This document shows, piece by piece, positions 1 to 10,184 of a DNA stretch of 64,000 nt. Position 1 is the first letter of the stretch; each line of letters begins with the position of its first letter. Origin of the DNA: Enterovibrio sp. JCM 19048 (GTDB taxonomy: Bacteria > Pseudomonadota > Gammaproteobacteria > Enterobacterales > Vibrionaceae); contig BAXE01000024.1 in NCBI GenBank assembly GCA_001310415.1, positions 1 through 64,000 of the forward strand. Reading direction: 5' to 3'. The notes under the pieces are model-generated. The model saw only the letters and a list, made by a program, of their open reading frames with translations, ran no database searches and was not told where the DNA came from. A program made the translations under genes and the position numbers.

Positions 1-1285
1 AGGTACGAAACCACCGTGCAGCGCGATACCGTTGATGATCGCGGTCATACCGAACTCACGCACACCGTAGTGGATGTAGTTACCGGCGAAATCGTTCGCT
101 TCCAGCGACTTCGAACCAGACCACATGGTCAGGTTTGACGGTGCCAGGTCAGCAGAGCCGCCCATGAATTCTGGCAGCATCTTACCGAACGCTTCCAGCG
201 CGTTTTGTGATGCTTTACGTGATGCGATGTTCGCTGGGTTGGCTTGCAGATCAGCGATGATTTGGTTCGCTTTCTCTTCCCACTCAGCTGGCAGGTCGCC
301 GTTTACGCGGCGTTTGAATTCTGCAGCCAGCTCTGGGTGTGCAGCTTCGTACGCAGCCAGTTTCTGGTTCCACGCGGCTTCTTTTTCAGCGCCCGCGGCT
401 TTGGCATCCCATGCGCCGTAAACGTCTGCCGGTATTTCAAATGCTGGGTGTTCCCAACCGAGGAATTCACGCGCGGCTTTGATTTCGTCTGCGCCAGTGG
501 TGCGCCGTGACAGTCGTGAGAGCCGCTTTGTTTGGTGAACCGAAACCGATGATGGTTTTGGTACAAATCAGGGTAGGACGGCCTGTTTCTGCTTTCGCTG
601 CTTCAATCGCTGCGTTGATAGCATCTGCATCGTGACCGTCTACTGCTGGGATAACGTGCCAGCCGTATGATTCGAAACGCTTCGGCGTGTCGTCAGTGAA
701 CCAGCCTTCAACGTGACCGTCGATAGAGATGCCGTTGTCATCCCAGAATGCGATCAGTTTGCCCAGACCCAGAGTACCTGCCAGTGAACATGCTTCGTGG
801 GAGATGCCTTCCATCAGACAGCCGTCGCCCAGGAACACGTAAGTGTTGTGGTCAACGATGTCGTGGCCGTCGCGGTTGAACTGTGCAGCCAGTGCTTTTT
901 CCGCAATCGCCATACCCACTGCGTTGGTGATGCCCTGACCCAGAGGACCGGTCGTGGTCTCTACGCCTGGCGCATAGCCGTATTCTGGGTGACCTGGGGT
1001 TTTAGAGTGCAGCTGGCGGAAGTTTTTCAGATCGTCGATAGACAGATCGTAACCGGTCAGGTGCAGCAGGGAGTAAATCAGCATAGAGCCGTGACCGTTA
1101 GACAGCACGAAGCGGTCGCGGTCTGCCCACGCAGGGTTCTGCGGGTTGTGGTTCATATGGTCGCGCCACAGCACTTCGGCGATGTCCGCCATGCCCATTG
1201 GGGCACCTGGGTGACCAGAGTTAGCTTGTTGTACACCGTCCATGCTGAGTGCACGGATCGCGTTGGCAAGAGTTTTACGTTCCAT
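1..1285 (-). CDS. tktA: transketolase (C-terminal part outside the window)
   Basis: Thiamine-diphosphate transketolase of the non-oxidative pentose phosphate pathway; it moves two-carbon units between sugar phosphates in the cytosol. The N-terminus [17 protein letters not shown], the [10 protein letters not shown] substrate motif, [18 protein letters not shown] and the ThDP/metal motif [12 protein letters not shown] (about residues 150-170) are diagnostic. Two frame breaks lie near 490-530: the expected [12 protein letters not shown] then [17 protein letters not shown] are each recovered by adding one G to a short G run. After that the frame is open to the window edge, ending in ..ALHGGFVP. 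The gene lies downstream of talB on the same strand, 109 bp away with a hairpin between. The breaks look like sequence errors. Certain as a family call. Confidence 0.95.
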
Positions 1286-1351
1286 CTTAGGCTTACCTTG
1301 TTAAAAGTGTGTTCAGACCTGATATCAATCAGCGGAATAATATAGGAAATA

Positions 1352-1375
1352 AGAGAGCGGCAATAGCCGCTCTCT
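1352..1375 (-). terminator. talB-tkt intergenic hairpin
   Basis: A perfect 9-bp inverted repeat AGAGAGCGG / CCGCTCTCT with a 6-nt loop lies between talB and tkt. In the direction of transcription it is followed by only a weak U-rich stretch (TTATTTCC), so it is more likely a partial terminator or mRNA-stabilising hairpin that lowers tkt relative to talB than a full stop. Confidence 0.6.
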
Positions 1376-1394
1376 GTAATTGTGTTTTGCGAGG

Positions 1395-2345
1395 TTACAG
1401 TTTTTCGCGGATCATGACTTCCAGCTTGCCCTGATCAACCGCGAAATTACGGATACCTTCAGCCAGTTTTTCAACCGCCATTGGGTCCATATTGTGCTCC
1501 CACAGGAACTCAGCGTGGTTCATTGGCGCTGGGCGCTCTTTCACTTCAACGTCATCATTCAGCTTCTGAACCACTTCGCCAGTCGCTTCTGACAGCTCTT
1601 GCAGCAGTTGCGGGCTGATGGTCAGGCGGTCACAACCTGCCAGTTCCAGAATCTCGCCCGTGTTACGGAAGCTCGCACCCATCACCACGGTGTCGTAACC
1701 GTGTTCTTTGTAGTAGTTGTAGATGGTGGTTACTGACAGTACGCCTGGGTCTTCAGCTGGTGCAAAGTCACGGCCTTCTTTCGCTTTGTACCAGTCCATG
1801 ATGCGGCCAACGAAAGGAGAGATCAGGTAAACGCCAGCTTCTGCACACGCACGCGCTTGTGCGAAAGAAAACAGCAGGGTCAGGTTACAGTTGATGCCTT
1901 CTTTTTCTAGCACTTCTGCAGCGCGGATACCTTCCCAGGTTGATGCCAGTTTGATCAGGATACGGTCGTTGCTGATGCCTGCTTCGTTGTACATGCTGAT
2001 CAGCTTACGAGCTTTCGCTACGCTGCCTTCGAAATCGTAAGAGAGGCGCGCATCAACTTCTGTAGAAATGCGGCCAGGGATCACTTTCAGGATCTCTTTA
2101 CCGATGTTCACTGCCAGACGGTCACCTGCATCTGCCACTTGCTGTTCAGTGTCGTTGCTTTTTGCTTTCGCGTAAGCAATCGCTTCTTCGATCAGCGGAG
2201 CATATTGTGGGATTTCGGCAGCTTTCAGAATCAGTGAAGGGTTGGTAGTTGCGTCTTGTGGCTGGTATTTGGCGATCGCATCGATATCACCCGTGTCAGC
2301 GACCACGGTAGTGAGCTTGCGTAGTTGTTCCAGTTTCGTGCTCAT
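1395..2345 (-). CDS. talB: transaldolase B
   Basis: Transaldolase, 316 aa, the normal length for the TalB class; it transfers dihydroxyacetone units between sedoheptulose-7-phosphate and glyceraldehyde-3-phosphate. Visible hallmarks are the start [20 protein letters not shown], the [11 protein letters not shown] motif, the Schiff-base lysine segment [12 protein letters not shown] (about residue 132) and [16 protein letters not shown]. The reading frame is intact, unlike its neighbour. It is the first gene of a talB-tkt unit and lies beside a SorC-type regulator, the arrangement known from the second chromosome of Vibrio. Its upstream region carries copies of the TGAACAAATG word found in the regulator's own promoter. 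Confidence 0.97.
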   Translation of the reverse strand: MSTKLEQLRKLTTVVADTGDIDAIAKYQPQDATTNPSLILKAAEIPQYAPLIEEAIAYAKAKSNDTEQQVADAGDRLAVNIGKEILKVIPGRISTEVDARLSYDFEGSVAKARKLISMYNEAGISNDRILIKLASTWEGIRAAEVLEKEGINCNLTLLFSFAQARACAEAGVYLISPFVGRIMDWYKAKEGRDFAPAEDPGVLSVTTIYNYYKEHGYDTVVMGASFRNTGEILELAGCDRLTISPQLLQELSEATGEVVQKLNDDVEVKERPAPMNHAEFLWEHNMDPMAVEKLAEGIRNFAVDQGKLEVMIREKL

Positions 2346-2447
2346 CTTCTAAACCTTTTATTGACGTTTCACTCTGGCTTTTGGGAAGCCGTAGGGGCTC
2401 AGCATGAAGCATTTGCCTGCATTTTGTATCGGGGTAATGAAACGCGA

Positions 2448-2476
2448 TGAACAAATGCAACGGTGCTGAGCAAATG
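2448..2476 (-). promoter_or_regulatory. candidate SorC-family operator in the talB promoter
   Basis: Upstream of talB there are two direct copies of a 10-mer, TGAACAAATG (2448-2457) and TGAGCAAATG (2467-2476), starting 19 bp apart, about two helical turns. An inverted core CATTTGC lies at 2410-2416. The same word forms a near-perfect palindrome in the promoter of the adjacent regulator (3663-3695). Shared words in the only two promoters of this locus make this the likely binding site of the 2614-3609 product; binding is inferred, the repeats are seen. Confidence 0.6.
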
Positions 2477-2613
2477 ATAGGGTCATATTTGTGTTTTTGA
2501 GCGCTAAAGTCAACGGAAGGATCCGATAAATCTCACCGCGATCTCACACAAACGTTTGCTATTTACTGTTTCTGTTGAAGTGTAGTCGGTTTGCGGGCGA
2601 ATCTTTGTCGCGA

Positions 2614-3609
2614 TTACGCGTTATTGTCCACCATGTTGAGCAGTGCCATGGCGCAACTTGCGCTGGTTGCCAGTACATCAATCGTACCGGTTTTCAGGGC
2701 ACCTAAAATGGACAGAGCCTTGCGGCTTTCACTGGCCATGGCGATGACGTTTGGAATCCGCGTCAGATCCGTCATTTCAAGGCCTACAACACGGTCGCGC
2801 ATCAGCGTATTGGCGCGGCTTCCATCCAGTTTAAAGAAGTCGAAACCGCCAATGTCACCCACAATGCCGTCGTTCACACGCGCTTCCACAAATTCTCGGG
2901 CAGAGAAGCAGCCCAGTTTTACCATGTGGCTGTTTTCATCCATGTCACCGATACCGACCAAAGCAAATTCTGCTTTGCGTGCCTGGTTCAGGGTTTCATT
3001 AATGTTCGGGTGGCTAAGGAACACATCACGGATTTGCGGGGTGTCCACATACGCCGGTGCGTACAGGGTTTCACTGCTGCCGCCAAACTTTTTCGCCAGG
3101 CGGCGACAGATGTGGTCTGCGTTGATGATGTCACCGCTGCGGTGCGTGCCACCAATAGCGCAAACAAAGCGGGCATTGCGATGGGAAACAATGCCGGGGT
3201 GGTCAGCCACTGCTGCCACGTTCTGACCCTGACCAACAGCCACCACCATACCGTCTTGCAAGTTGCCATCCAAAAAGGATGAAACCAAGGTGGCAACCTG
3301 AATGCGCTGCTCCTGCACACTGGGCTGATCTAAGGCTATCAGCGCGCGTTTTAGGTTGAAGCGCTCCATCAAACGCTGCTCCAGCTGCGCACTGTGGACG
3401 GGGTGGAATTTTACGGTGATTTCCACGATCCCTTCTTCGCGGGCGCGGCGCAGCAGGCGGCTGACTTTGGCTCGGCTAATGCCGAACTTTTTGGAAATCT
3501 CTTCCTGTGTCGTGTTTTGCTGGTAATAGAGAATGGCAATTTCAGTGAGAAGGTTGGTGTCGTCGAGCAGACTTTCAAAGTTGCTGCTTAACGTACGGGT
3601 AATGGTCAT
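2614..3609 (-). CDS. SorC/DeoR-family sugar-binding transcriptional regulator
   Basis: Regulator of about 331 aa. The N-terminal helix-turn-helix is seen in NTTQEEISKKFGISRAKVSR (about residues 38-57) followed by LLRRAREEGIVEITV, and the long C-terminal sugar-phosphate-binding domain has SorC-type segments (GDIINADHICRRLAKKFGG, VGIGDM, GDIGGFDFFKLDG). I start it at ATG 3609, behind an AGGAT Shine-Dalgarno; an in-frame ATG 14 codons earlier lacks one. It is transcribed toward talB-tkt but separated by talB's own promoter. Shared TGAACAAATG repeats suggest it controls both itself and the pentose phosphate genes, probably in response to a phosphorylated sugar. The effector is unknown. Confidence 0.88.
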   Translation of the reverse strand: MTITRTLSSNFESLLDDTNLLTEIAILYYQQNTTQEEISKKFGISRAKVSRLLRRAREEGIVEITVKFHPVHSAQLEQRLMERFNLKRALIALDQPSVQEQRIQVATLVSSFLDGNLQDGMVVAVGQGQNVAAVADHPGIVSHRNARFVCAIGGTHRSGDIINADHICRRLAKKFGGSSETLYAPAYVDTPQIRDVFLSHPNINETLNQARKAEFALVGIGDMDENSHMVKLGCFSAREFVEARVNDGIVGDIGGFDFFKLDGSRANTLMRDRVVGLEMTDLTRIPNVIAMASESRKALSILGALKTGTIDVLATSASCAMALLNMVDNNA

Positions 3610-3662
3610 GAAGGTATCCTGCCGCAAAGTGATGGCGAACAGTTTACGCATATTTCATACCG

Positions 3663-3702
3663 TGAACAAATGTACGGGTTAAATTCATTTGTTCACATGT
3701 GA
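3663..3702 (-). promoter_or_regulatory. palindromic operator upstream of the SorC regulator
   Basis: TGAACAAATG (3663-3672) and its exact reverse complement CATTTGTTCA (3686-3695) flank a 13-bp spacer, giving a 33-bp operator with perfect 10-bp arms. The right arm overlaps a second palindrome TCACATGTGA (3693-3702), which also resembles a CRP half-site pair. It sits about 55-85 bp before the regulator start, so autoregulation is likely. The rest of the 3610-3976 interval is AT-rich divergent promoter sequence with no other gene that I can support. Confidence 0.65.
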
Positions 3703-3976
3703 GCATGGCCTCATTACCGCAAGCGCGGTCACTTTGTCGAAGAATCACAGATTCCATGCCTATAAAACTTGTAAAACAATACGATGTGATGTTTGAAAAA
3801 GTAGTCATCTGTATCTACTTTGAAACATGTAGATATAAAAAATAAAAGGGGGTGAGCGTGTTCCACACGAACAGTATTACCCCTAACTTTTTCGTGACGG
3901 TTGGCTGGTATATGAATCATTACTCGAACGGTTTAGATGGTGTCCTAATGCGTGTTGTTTGCTTCCGGGTGATGCG

Positions 3977-6563
3977 ATGAGATTCCATCTCTTGGCGCCG
4001 AGCAAGAAGGTGTGGTTCTCGGCGACGCTTCTGATTTTGGTGTTGATGGCCTTCACCGGTACCCGCTTCGCCGGTCTGTTTCCTTCATTTGGCCATCACC
4101 CAGATTATGTAGAAGTCGATTATGGTTATTTTATCGACTCCAGTAACAGCCACATCCTTAAATACGTCCGCGAGTCTGCCATTTTCCGGCACATCGACAA
4201 CCCAAACGATATCCCTTGGGAGCTGGGGAAAAAATCTTACTGGGTCAAACTCGATGTGACCAACCTTGAGTCCCAACATCGTCATCTCTCGCTTTACTTT
4301 GATACCCCGATGATCGACCGCCTCAATATCTATCATTTCAACGGCAATGGCGTGGAGGTGAACCATTGGGTGCTGGGCGATAGCGTCGAGCGGGGCTATA
4401 AAATCGGTGACATGCCACCTGCGGTCAGCTTCATGCTTGATGGGTTTGAGAACGCAACTGTGTACATGCAGGTGTTTTCTGCTGGTTATCCCGCCATGCC
4501 TATCTGGTTGATGGACCGGCATGAGTACCATTCCCTGACTCAGTTGCTTCATGCGGTGTGGGGTGGATTTGTGGCGGTAATGCTGCTTGTCGCGACTTAT
4601 ACGTTTGCGGTGTATGTATCCCTGAAAGAGCGTGTTTATCTTGTCTATGGTTGCTATGTTCTAACCTCTTTCATTTTGCTGGGAGCTGTTCACGGGTTTG
4701 GGATTTATATTTTCCCTGAGCCAGTGCAGATCTTTTTCAGCAACAACACCATTAGCCTCACCTTTGGCCTGTTCCTTCTGGCTTTGCTCTATGCCCACCT
4801 TTATTTGCGTGTTCACCAGATGAACACCATGCTGCGGCAAGTGGTGATTTACTCGCTGATGGTGCTGTCAGGCTTAATGATGATTACGTTGGTAGTGCCT
4901 GAGCACGTAGGCGCAATATTCCTGCTGACCACACAGCCTCTGTTCTATTCCCTTATTGCCGTTTTGGTTTGGAAGCGTTGGAAAGTCGCCCAAAAGTGGA
5001 GTTGGATGTTCTCATTTTCCTGGTTGCCGCTGGTCATTGCGGGCATATTCCCGCCCCTGCTTTTAACCGGTCATTTGGAATACACCCTGCTTTCCCGCTA
5101 CGCATTTCTGATCGGCACGGTAACGTCAGTGCTGTTAATGGCACTCGCTCTGGCGGAGCGTTTCCGCCAGCAGCGAGAGACGATCGTCTATGAACTGACC
5201 CACGACAACCTGTCGTCAACGCCCAATGCGAATGTACTTTCTGTGGTGATGGATTCACTGATTCGATCCAACAAGCCCTTTAGCTTTTGTTGCTTCCAGA
5301 TCGACAGGTTCCGCGCTTGGCACCTTACATGTCACTGGAAGAAAAACAGTACTTTATCGGACAGGTCTGCGAGCGCCTGGACAGCGCTCTCGACAGTGAC
5401 AGTGTGATGGTGTTGGAGGTGAACAAAAGGGTTCAGCACCGTATCGCCAACATCAAAGAGGGGCACTTTGGGTTTATTGTGCTCTCATCCAACGAAGCGA
5501 AAATTTCCCTGCTGCTGAATTCGGTGCTGGATGAGATAGACAGCTTTGTTGATATCAACAGCCTGAGTTTCCGCATCCAAGGCACCATAGGGTCAAGCCA
5601 GTTCCCTAAAGATGGCAGCCACACAGACTCCATCCTGAACAAAGCGATGCAGGCGGTGGTAGAAACGTCAATCAGTGAAAAACGCATCAATGCCTATGAC
5701 TCACTGAACAACTTTAACCAAACCCTCAACATGTCGCTGGTGACTGATTTGAAGCGCGCCATTGAGCGCGATGAACTCGAGCTTTACCATCAGCCCCAGA
5801 TTGATCTCAGAACCGGAAATATCCATGGTTCGGAAGTGCTGTTGCGTTGGGAGCATCCGCGTTTTGGCAACGTATCGCCTGAAGTGTTTGTCAAACTGGC
5901 GGAGCAGGTTGGCTGATCAATGACTTGACCCTGTGGGTGATAAAACGTGCTTTCTATCAGCAAAGTAAACTGATCGAAATGGGGTACAGCCGCCGCTTAT
6001 CGCTGAATATCAGTGCCTGTGACATTACTATTCCCAACTTTGTTGAACGCATTGCGGAGGTGGCGGAGCAGTATCGCGTGCCTACCGGGCTTCTGTCACT
6101 GGAGCTGACCGAGTCGGCGCTGGTGTCTGATTATGAACGGCTACATCAGGTGATTGAAACCTTGTCAGGACATGACATTGAAGTCTCGATAGATGACTAC
6201 GGAACAGGCTATTCCTCGCTGACTTATCTGTCGCAATTACCGTTTACCGAGCTGAAGATCGACCGTACCTTTATCATGGCGGTAACCTGTAACCCCAGAA
6301 AGCAGAATATTGTCCGGGCAACGACTGAAATGGCGAAATCGCTGGGCTTAATGGTGGTAGCAGAAGGGGTGGAAGATCTTGAAACCGCCTCATTGCTGAA
6401 GCGGTACGGTGTTGATATTGCGCAGGGGTATCACTATTCCCGTCCGCTGAGTTTCAGTCAGTATGTGCTCTATCTGAAACGTACCTGCAACCAGATGCCA
6501 GCGCCGGTAAAACGTCCACGGCAGTTCGGTGCCAATACGGCTGATATACCCAAACGACCTTAA
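3977..6563 (+). CDS. 7TMR-DISM membrane sensor with degenerate GGDEF and EAL domains
   Basis: About 862 aa after repair. An N-terminal membrane anchor leads into a periplasmic 7TMR-DISMED2-like beta domain (about 40-180, NSHILKYVRESAIFRHIDNP, KKSYWVKLDVTN), then seven membrane helices (about 190-400), a GGDEF-like region without a GG[DE]EF motif, and an EAL domain. The EAL signature is EVLLRW and the catalytic set is present (NISA, LELTES, DDYGTGYSSL, KIDRTFI, VAEGVE, QGYHYSRP), so c-di-GMP phosphodiesterase activity is likely while cyclase activity is not. Two single-base losses break it, near 5310 and 5910 (AEQVGLINDLTLW is restored by one C). Start ATG 3977 follows GGGTG; an earlier in-frame TTG exists at 3959. 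Confidence 0.85.
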
Positions 6564-7652
6564 TCGGGGTAATAGATTACGCCCAGGCGACACAGGCGCG
6601 ATGCCCCGGTCACTTCCGGAAGGTTGCCCGGCTTCCCTTCCAATGCTTGTTTTGCCAGCCAGGCAAACGCCAGCGCTTCAAGTGAATCACCGTCGACGCC
6701 TTTGTCATCGGTTGTCATCACAGTCCAACCCGGCAATGCCTGCTTCAGCGCTTCCATCAACGCCGAGTTCTGAGCCCCGCCACCACAGACGAGAAGTTCT
6801 CCCGCTGAGTACTTTTTCACATCGTTGGCAATCGACATCGCTGTCAGGGCAAGCAAAGTTGCCTGAACATCCTGCCCAGCAAGGGGAAGACCAAATGTCG
6901 CCAATTGTTGATCCAGCCATCCACGGTGGAACAGTTCCCGTCCGGTGCTTTTCGGTGCGGGCTGAGAGAAATAGGGCTCCGCCAGCATTTGTGCCAGAAG
7001 CTGGGTTGACGGTTCCCGACGCTGCCCATTGGCCGTCTTTGTCATACGGTTCACCGCAATGCTCTGACACCCAACTGTCCATCAGCATATTGCCAGGGCC
7101 AGTATCGAAGCCCAGCACCGGCTTGCCGGTTTCCAGAACGGAGATATTGGCAATGCCGCCAATATTCAGCACAACTTTGGTGTTACCCTCGGTGCCGAAA
7201 AGAAAACGGTGAAAAGCAGGCACCAGCGGCGCGCCTTGACCACCTAGCGCCATGTCCTTTCGGCGAAAATCCGCCACGGTCGTGATCCCCGTCAGTGCCG
7301 CAATAATGTTGGCATCACCGAGCTGCATGGTGAACGGCATTGGACCGCTGGGTTTATGGAAGACTGTTTGGCCATGACAGCCTATGGCAGTGACCGCTTC
7401 TGGGCTCAGGTTATGTTCAGCCAAAAAGCGGTTTACGGCCTCTGCGTAGGTTTTGCCAAGAAAATGGTCGATGGTGCCGATTTCATCAAGGGTGATGGGT
7501 TCACCCTGACTCAGGGCAATCAGCTTTTCCTTCAGCTCTGACGGAAAGGAATACATCGCTTGATGGTGAATGGTTGCGCCGTGGTCGCCAAACGTGGCGG
7601 CGACCATATCAATCCCGTCCAGGCTGGTGCCGGACATAATACCGATATACAT
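6560..7652 (-). CDS. anmK: anhydro-N-acetylmuramic acid kinase
   Basis: AnmK phosphorylates and opens 1,6-anhydro-MurNAc, returning it to MurNAc-6-phosphate during peptidoglycan recycling. Diagnostic segments are MYIGIMSGTSLDGID at the start, GCHGQTVFHKP, NIGGIANIS, GFDTGPGNMLMD, SQPAPKSTGREL and LLVCGGGAQNSALME. Repaired length is about 364 aa, as expected. One break near 7015 falls where a run of three C should probably be five (AASGTVNPQLLAQML). The neighbouring nagZ is divergent and acts in the same pathway: NagZ releases GlcNAc and AnmK handles the anhydro-sugar partner. The final codons overlap the end of the convergent EAL gene by 4 bp. Confidence 0.93.
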
Positions 7653-7803
7653 AGCGAAAACTGCCTTGGTTGTCTGTTGCTACTGGCTGTAAGTCTCTCA
7701 CAGGAATAGAAAAGCGGGCATCAAATTTCGTGCTTCAGACTTTCTAGAGTGTGCGTCAGCGCGTACTATGTAGCCGGATCTGCATATTTAATAGGAGCGA
7801 ACC

Positions 7804-8805
7804 ATGGGCACTGTGGCTTGATGTTGAGGGATGCGAACTGGACGCCGAAGAGCGTGAGTTGCTGGCGCATCCGTCTGTTGGCGGCTTGATTTTGTTTGCC
7901 CGCAATTACCACGATAGCCGACAACTGGCGGCATTGACAGAATCAATCCGCAAAGCGGCCAAACGTCCCATCCTGATTGGCGTTGACCAGGAAGGTGGAC
8001 GGGTTCAGCGCTTCCGTGAGCATTTCACAATCATTCCGCCTGCACAGTCTTATGCTCAGATGGAAAATGGGGAAGCGCTGGCACAGGATGCGGGCTGGCT
8101 GATGGCCGCTGAACTGATGGCGCATGATATTGACCTGAGTTTCGCACCGGTTCTCGACCGTGGCTTTGATTGCAAGGCCATTGGTAGCCGTGCATTCGGT
8201 GACGACAACGACACTGTTATCCGCTTCTCTACGGCTTTTATGGCCGGTATGAAACAGGCAGGCATGGCGACTACCGGTAAGCATTTCCCTGGCCATGGCG
8301 CAGTGATTGCTGATTCCCATTTCGAAAGCCCGAAAGACGAACGTGACAATATCTTCGAGCAGGACATGGCGATCTTCACAGCACAGATTCAGGCGGGTGT
8401 GTTGGATGCCATGATGCCAGCGCACGTGATTTATCCTCACTATGATGATCTGCCAGCCAGTGGTTCACCGTTCTGGCTGAAGACCGTGCTGCGTGACCAA
8501 TTGGGCTTTAAGGGAATCGTGTTTTCAGATGACCTGAGCATGGAAGGGGCGACCGTGATGGGTGGCCCTGCTGAGCGTTGCAAGCAGGCATTGGCGGCGG
8601 GCTGTGACATGTTGCTGATGTGCAATAACCGTCAATCCTCGATTGAACCTTGGACAACTTGCCGATCATCGACGTGCCCCAGGCTGCTTCACTGACGAAG
8701 AGACACACGCTAACGCTGCGTGAACTGCAAAGCGCCCAGAAATGGCGTGATGTGAAAAAGCGTGTCGAGCACAGCCTTGCCGTGTGGCAGGAAACGCAAA
8801 ACTAA
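7804..8805 (+). CDS. nagZ: beta-N-acetylglucosaminidase NagZ
   Basis: Cytosolic family-3 glycoside hydrolase that removes GlcNAc from anhydro-muropeptides. The family motif [16 protein letters not shown] is complete, including the His/Asp pair, and [33 protein letters not shown] and [10 protein letters not shown] match NagZ. Two breaks: at the very start, ATG at 7804 (after AGGAGCGAACC) is out of frame with WLDVEG and is joined by restoring two C (MGPLWLDVEG); and near 8645, where IEPW becomes [15 protein letters not shown] with one extra A. The C-terminus then runs to the TAA at 8803. Repaired length is about 334 aa. A terminator follows directly. Confidence 0.93.
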
Positions 8806-8808
8806 CAG

Positions 8809-8834
8809 AAGCAGGGCAATCGCCCTGCTTTTTT
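8809..8834 (+). terminator. nagZ rho-independent terminator
   Basis: AAGCAGGGC-aatc-GCCCTGC is followed by TTTTTT, a textbook intrinsic terminator just after the nagZ stop. Its T-tract runs into the stop codon of the convergent ArsR gene. Confidence 0.85.
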
Positions 8835-9147
8835 ATCCTTGGGTCTCAGTCCCACCGAGTGATTCATCGGCGCAGCATTCTTCCTGCAAAAACGCCAGCA
8901 CCCCATCTAATTGCTCATAATTCGGGACGCAATACAGCGTACGCCCTTCTCGCCGCTGCTTAATCAGGTTGGCAGACATCAAACTGGAAAGGTGATGGGA
9001 AAGGGTTGAACCCGGTATGCTCAACTCTTCTTGTACTTCTCCAACGGCAATACCGGCGTATCCACTTTTGACCAACCGCTTGAAAATAGCCAAACGGGTA
9101 GGGTGGCCCAACTCTTTCAGGGCTTTAGCGACAGTTTCGAGTTCCAT
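8833..9147 (-). CDS. ArsR-family winged-helix repressor
   Basis: A 104-aa ArsR/SmtB-type regulator. KALKELGHPTRLAIFKRL is the typical first helix, SIPGSTLSHHLSSLMSANLI is the recognition region and KQRREGRTLYCVP the wing. The C-terminal tail carries an adjacent cysteine pair (EECCADES) that could bind a soft metal or arsenic species; the classical alpha3 ELCVCDL metal site is absent. It is divergent from a permease of the ArsP-like family, with two palindromic operators between them. I infer that it represses both genes until an effector binds. The inducer cannot be read from sequence: arsenicals, thiol-reactive metals or reactive sulfur are all possible. Confidence 0.88.
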   Translation of the reverse strand: MELETVAKALKELGHPTRLAIFKRLVKSGYAGIAVGEVQEELSIPGSTLSHHLSSLMSANLIKQRREGRTLYCVPNYEQLDGVLAFLQEECCADESLGGTETQG

Positions 9148-9168
9148 TGTGTCTTCCGGTCGAGAATG

Positions 9169-9192
9169 ATATTTCGATAATAACAGAAATAT
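9169..9192. promoter_or_regulatory. ArsR operator copy 1
   Basis: ATATTTC and GAAATAT, perfect 7-bp inverted arms, are separated by 10 bp. The site lies 21 bp upstream of the ArsR gene start and would cover its promoter. Confidence 0.72.
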
Positions 9193-9217
9193 CTTGCATG
9201 AGTGAAAGTGTGAATCT

Positions 9218-9241
9218 ATATTTCGAATATTCTAGAAATGT
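9218..9241. promoter_or_regulatory. ArsR operator copy 2
   Basis: ATATTTC and GAAATGT with the same 10-bp spacer repeat the first site with one mismatch, 49 bp downstream centre to centre. It ends 12 bp before the permease ATG and overlaps its ribosome-binding region. Identical arm length and spacing in both copies mark this as a true operator pair for the divergent regulator. Confidence 0.72.
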
Positions 9242-9253
9242 AGAGATTGTAAA

Positions 9254-10162
9254 ATGAACACAGACACACTCCAGTCCACGTTGGGTATGTTTTTCTTTTT
9301 GGCGGCGGAGATCACTGTGCTGTTTTTGGTGATCAGCTACCTGGTTGGGGTATTGCAGCTTTATGTGCCGCCTGAAAAAATACGGAGCATCCTCAGTAGC
9401 AAGAATGGCAAGGGCTACGTGATGGCAGCGTTTCTTGGCGCGATCACCCCGTTCTGCTCCTGTTCGACTATTCCGTTTCTCAAAGGTCTTATCAGAGCGC
9501 AGGCAGGTTTTGGCACCATGATGGTGTTTCTGTTTGCCAGCCCCCTGTTAAACCCAATGATTATTGGGCTGTTCGCTTTAACCTTTGGTACACAAGTCAC
9601 CGCCTACTACTTTGGTTCTGCGCTGTTTATTTCGATCGCTGCAGGCTATCTGCTGGAGAAGGCAGGGTTTGAAAAGTATCTCAGGCCGATTGCCCATGAA
9701 GAGCCGGCTAAAAGTTGCTGTGGGACAACCTGTGGGGCAAAGACAACGCAAGAAAACAAGTGGGTAAAAATCTGGCGCGGTGTCTGGCAAGACTACAAAT
9801 CAGCGATGCCATATATCCTAATTGGCGTGGCGGTGGGCTCAGTGATTTACGGAGCAATGCCTGCAGAATGGATTGCGTCGGTTGCCGGGCGGGAAAACCC
9901 ATTTTCCGTGCCTTTGGCCGCCGTTGTTGGCATTCCGCTATACATTCGCGCAGAGGCGGTGATTTTATTAAGCGCCCCTTTGTTGGCAAAAGGAATGGCT
10001 GTTGGCACGGTGATGGCCCTTGTCATTGGCAGCGCAGGCGCCAGTATCACAGAGGTAATTATGCTCAAATCGATGTTTAGAAACCCACTGATACTATCGT
10101 TCCTTGTGGTGGTGTTGGGGATGGCAATCGCGACGGGGTATAGCTACAACCTCTTCTTCTAA
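9254..10162 (+). CDS. ArsP/DUF318-type permease with FCSCS motif
   Basis: A 302-aa inner-membrane protein of the COG0701 permease family. About eight hydrophobic segments are visible, with the family motif TPFCSCSTIPFLKG near residue 70 and a second half with GIPLYIRAEAVILLSAPLL. ArsP members export trivalent organoarsenicals and use related cysteines; other members handle unknown small thiophilic solutes. A cytoplasmic loop carries another cysteine cluster (KSCCGTTCGAK, about residue 155), which would suit metal or metalloid sensing or handling. The gene is divergent from an ArsR repressor, with one operator next to its start. It is intact. The family call is firm; the substrate is open. Confidence 0.87.
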   Translation: MNTDTLQSTLGMFFFLAAEITVLFLVISYLVGVLQLYVPPEKIRSILSSKNGKGYVMAAFLGAITPFCSCSTIPFLKGLIRAQAGFGTMMVFLFASPLLNPMIIGLFALTFGTQVTAYYFGSALFISIAAGYLLEKAGFEKYLRPIAHEEPAKSCCGTTCGAKTTQENKWVKIWRGVWQDYKSAMPYILIGVAVGSVIYGAMPAEWIASVAGRENPFSVPLAAVVGIPLYIRAEAVILLSAPLLAKGMAVGTVMALVIGSAGASITEVIMLKSMFRNPLILSFLVVVLGMAIATGYSYNLFF

Positions 10163-10184
10163 CGGCAACCAAACCACCAGATAC

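Noticed and set aside
467-1285. tkt as a pseudogene or programmed frameshift
   Set aside because: Two separate single-G losses in an essential-type gene, with the same kind of loss in dozens of others, indicate sequence error; no slippery site or stimulatory structure is seen.
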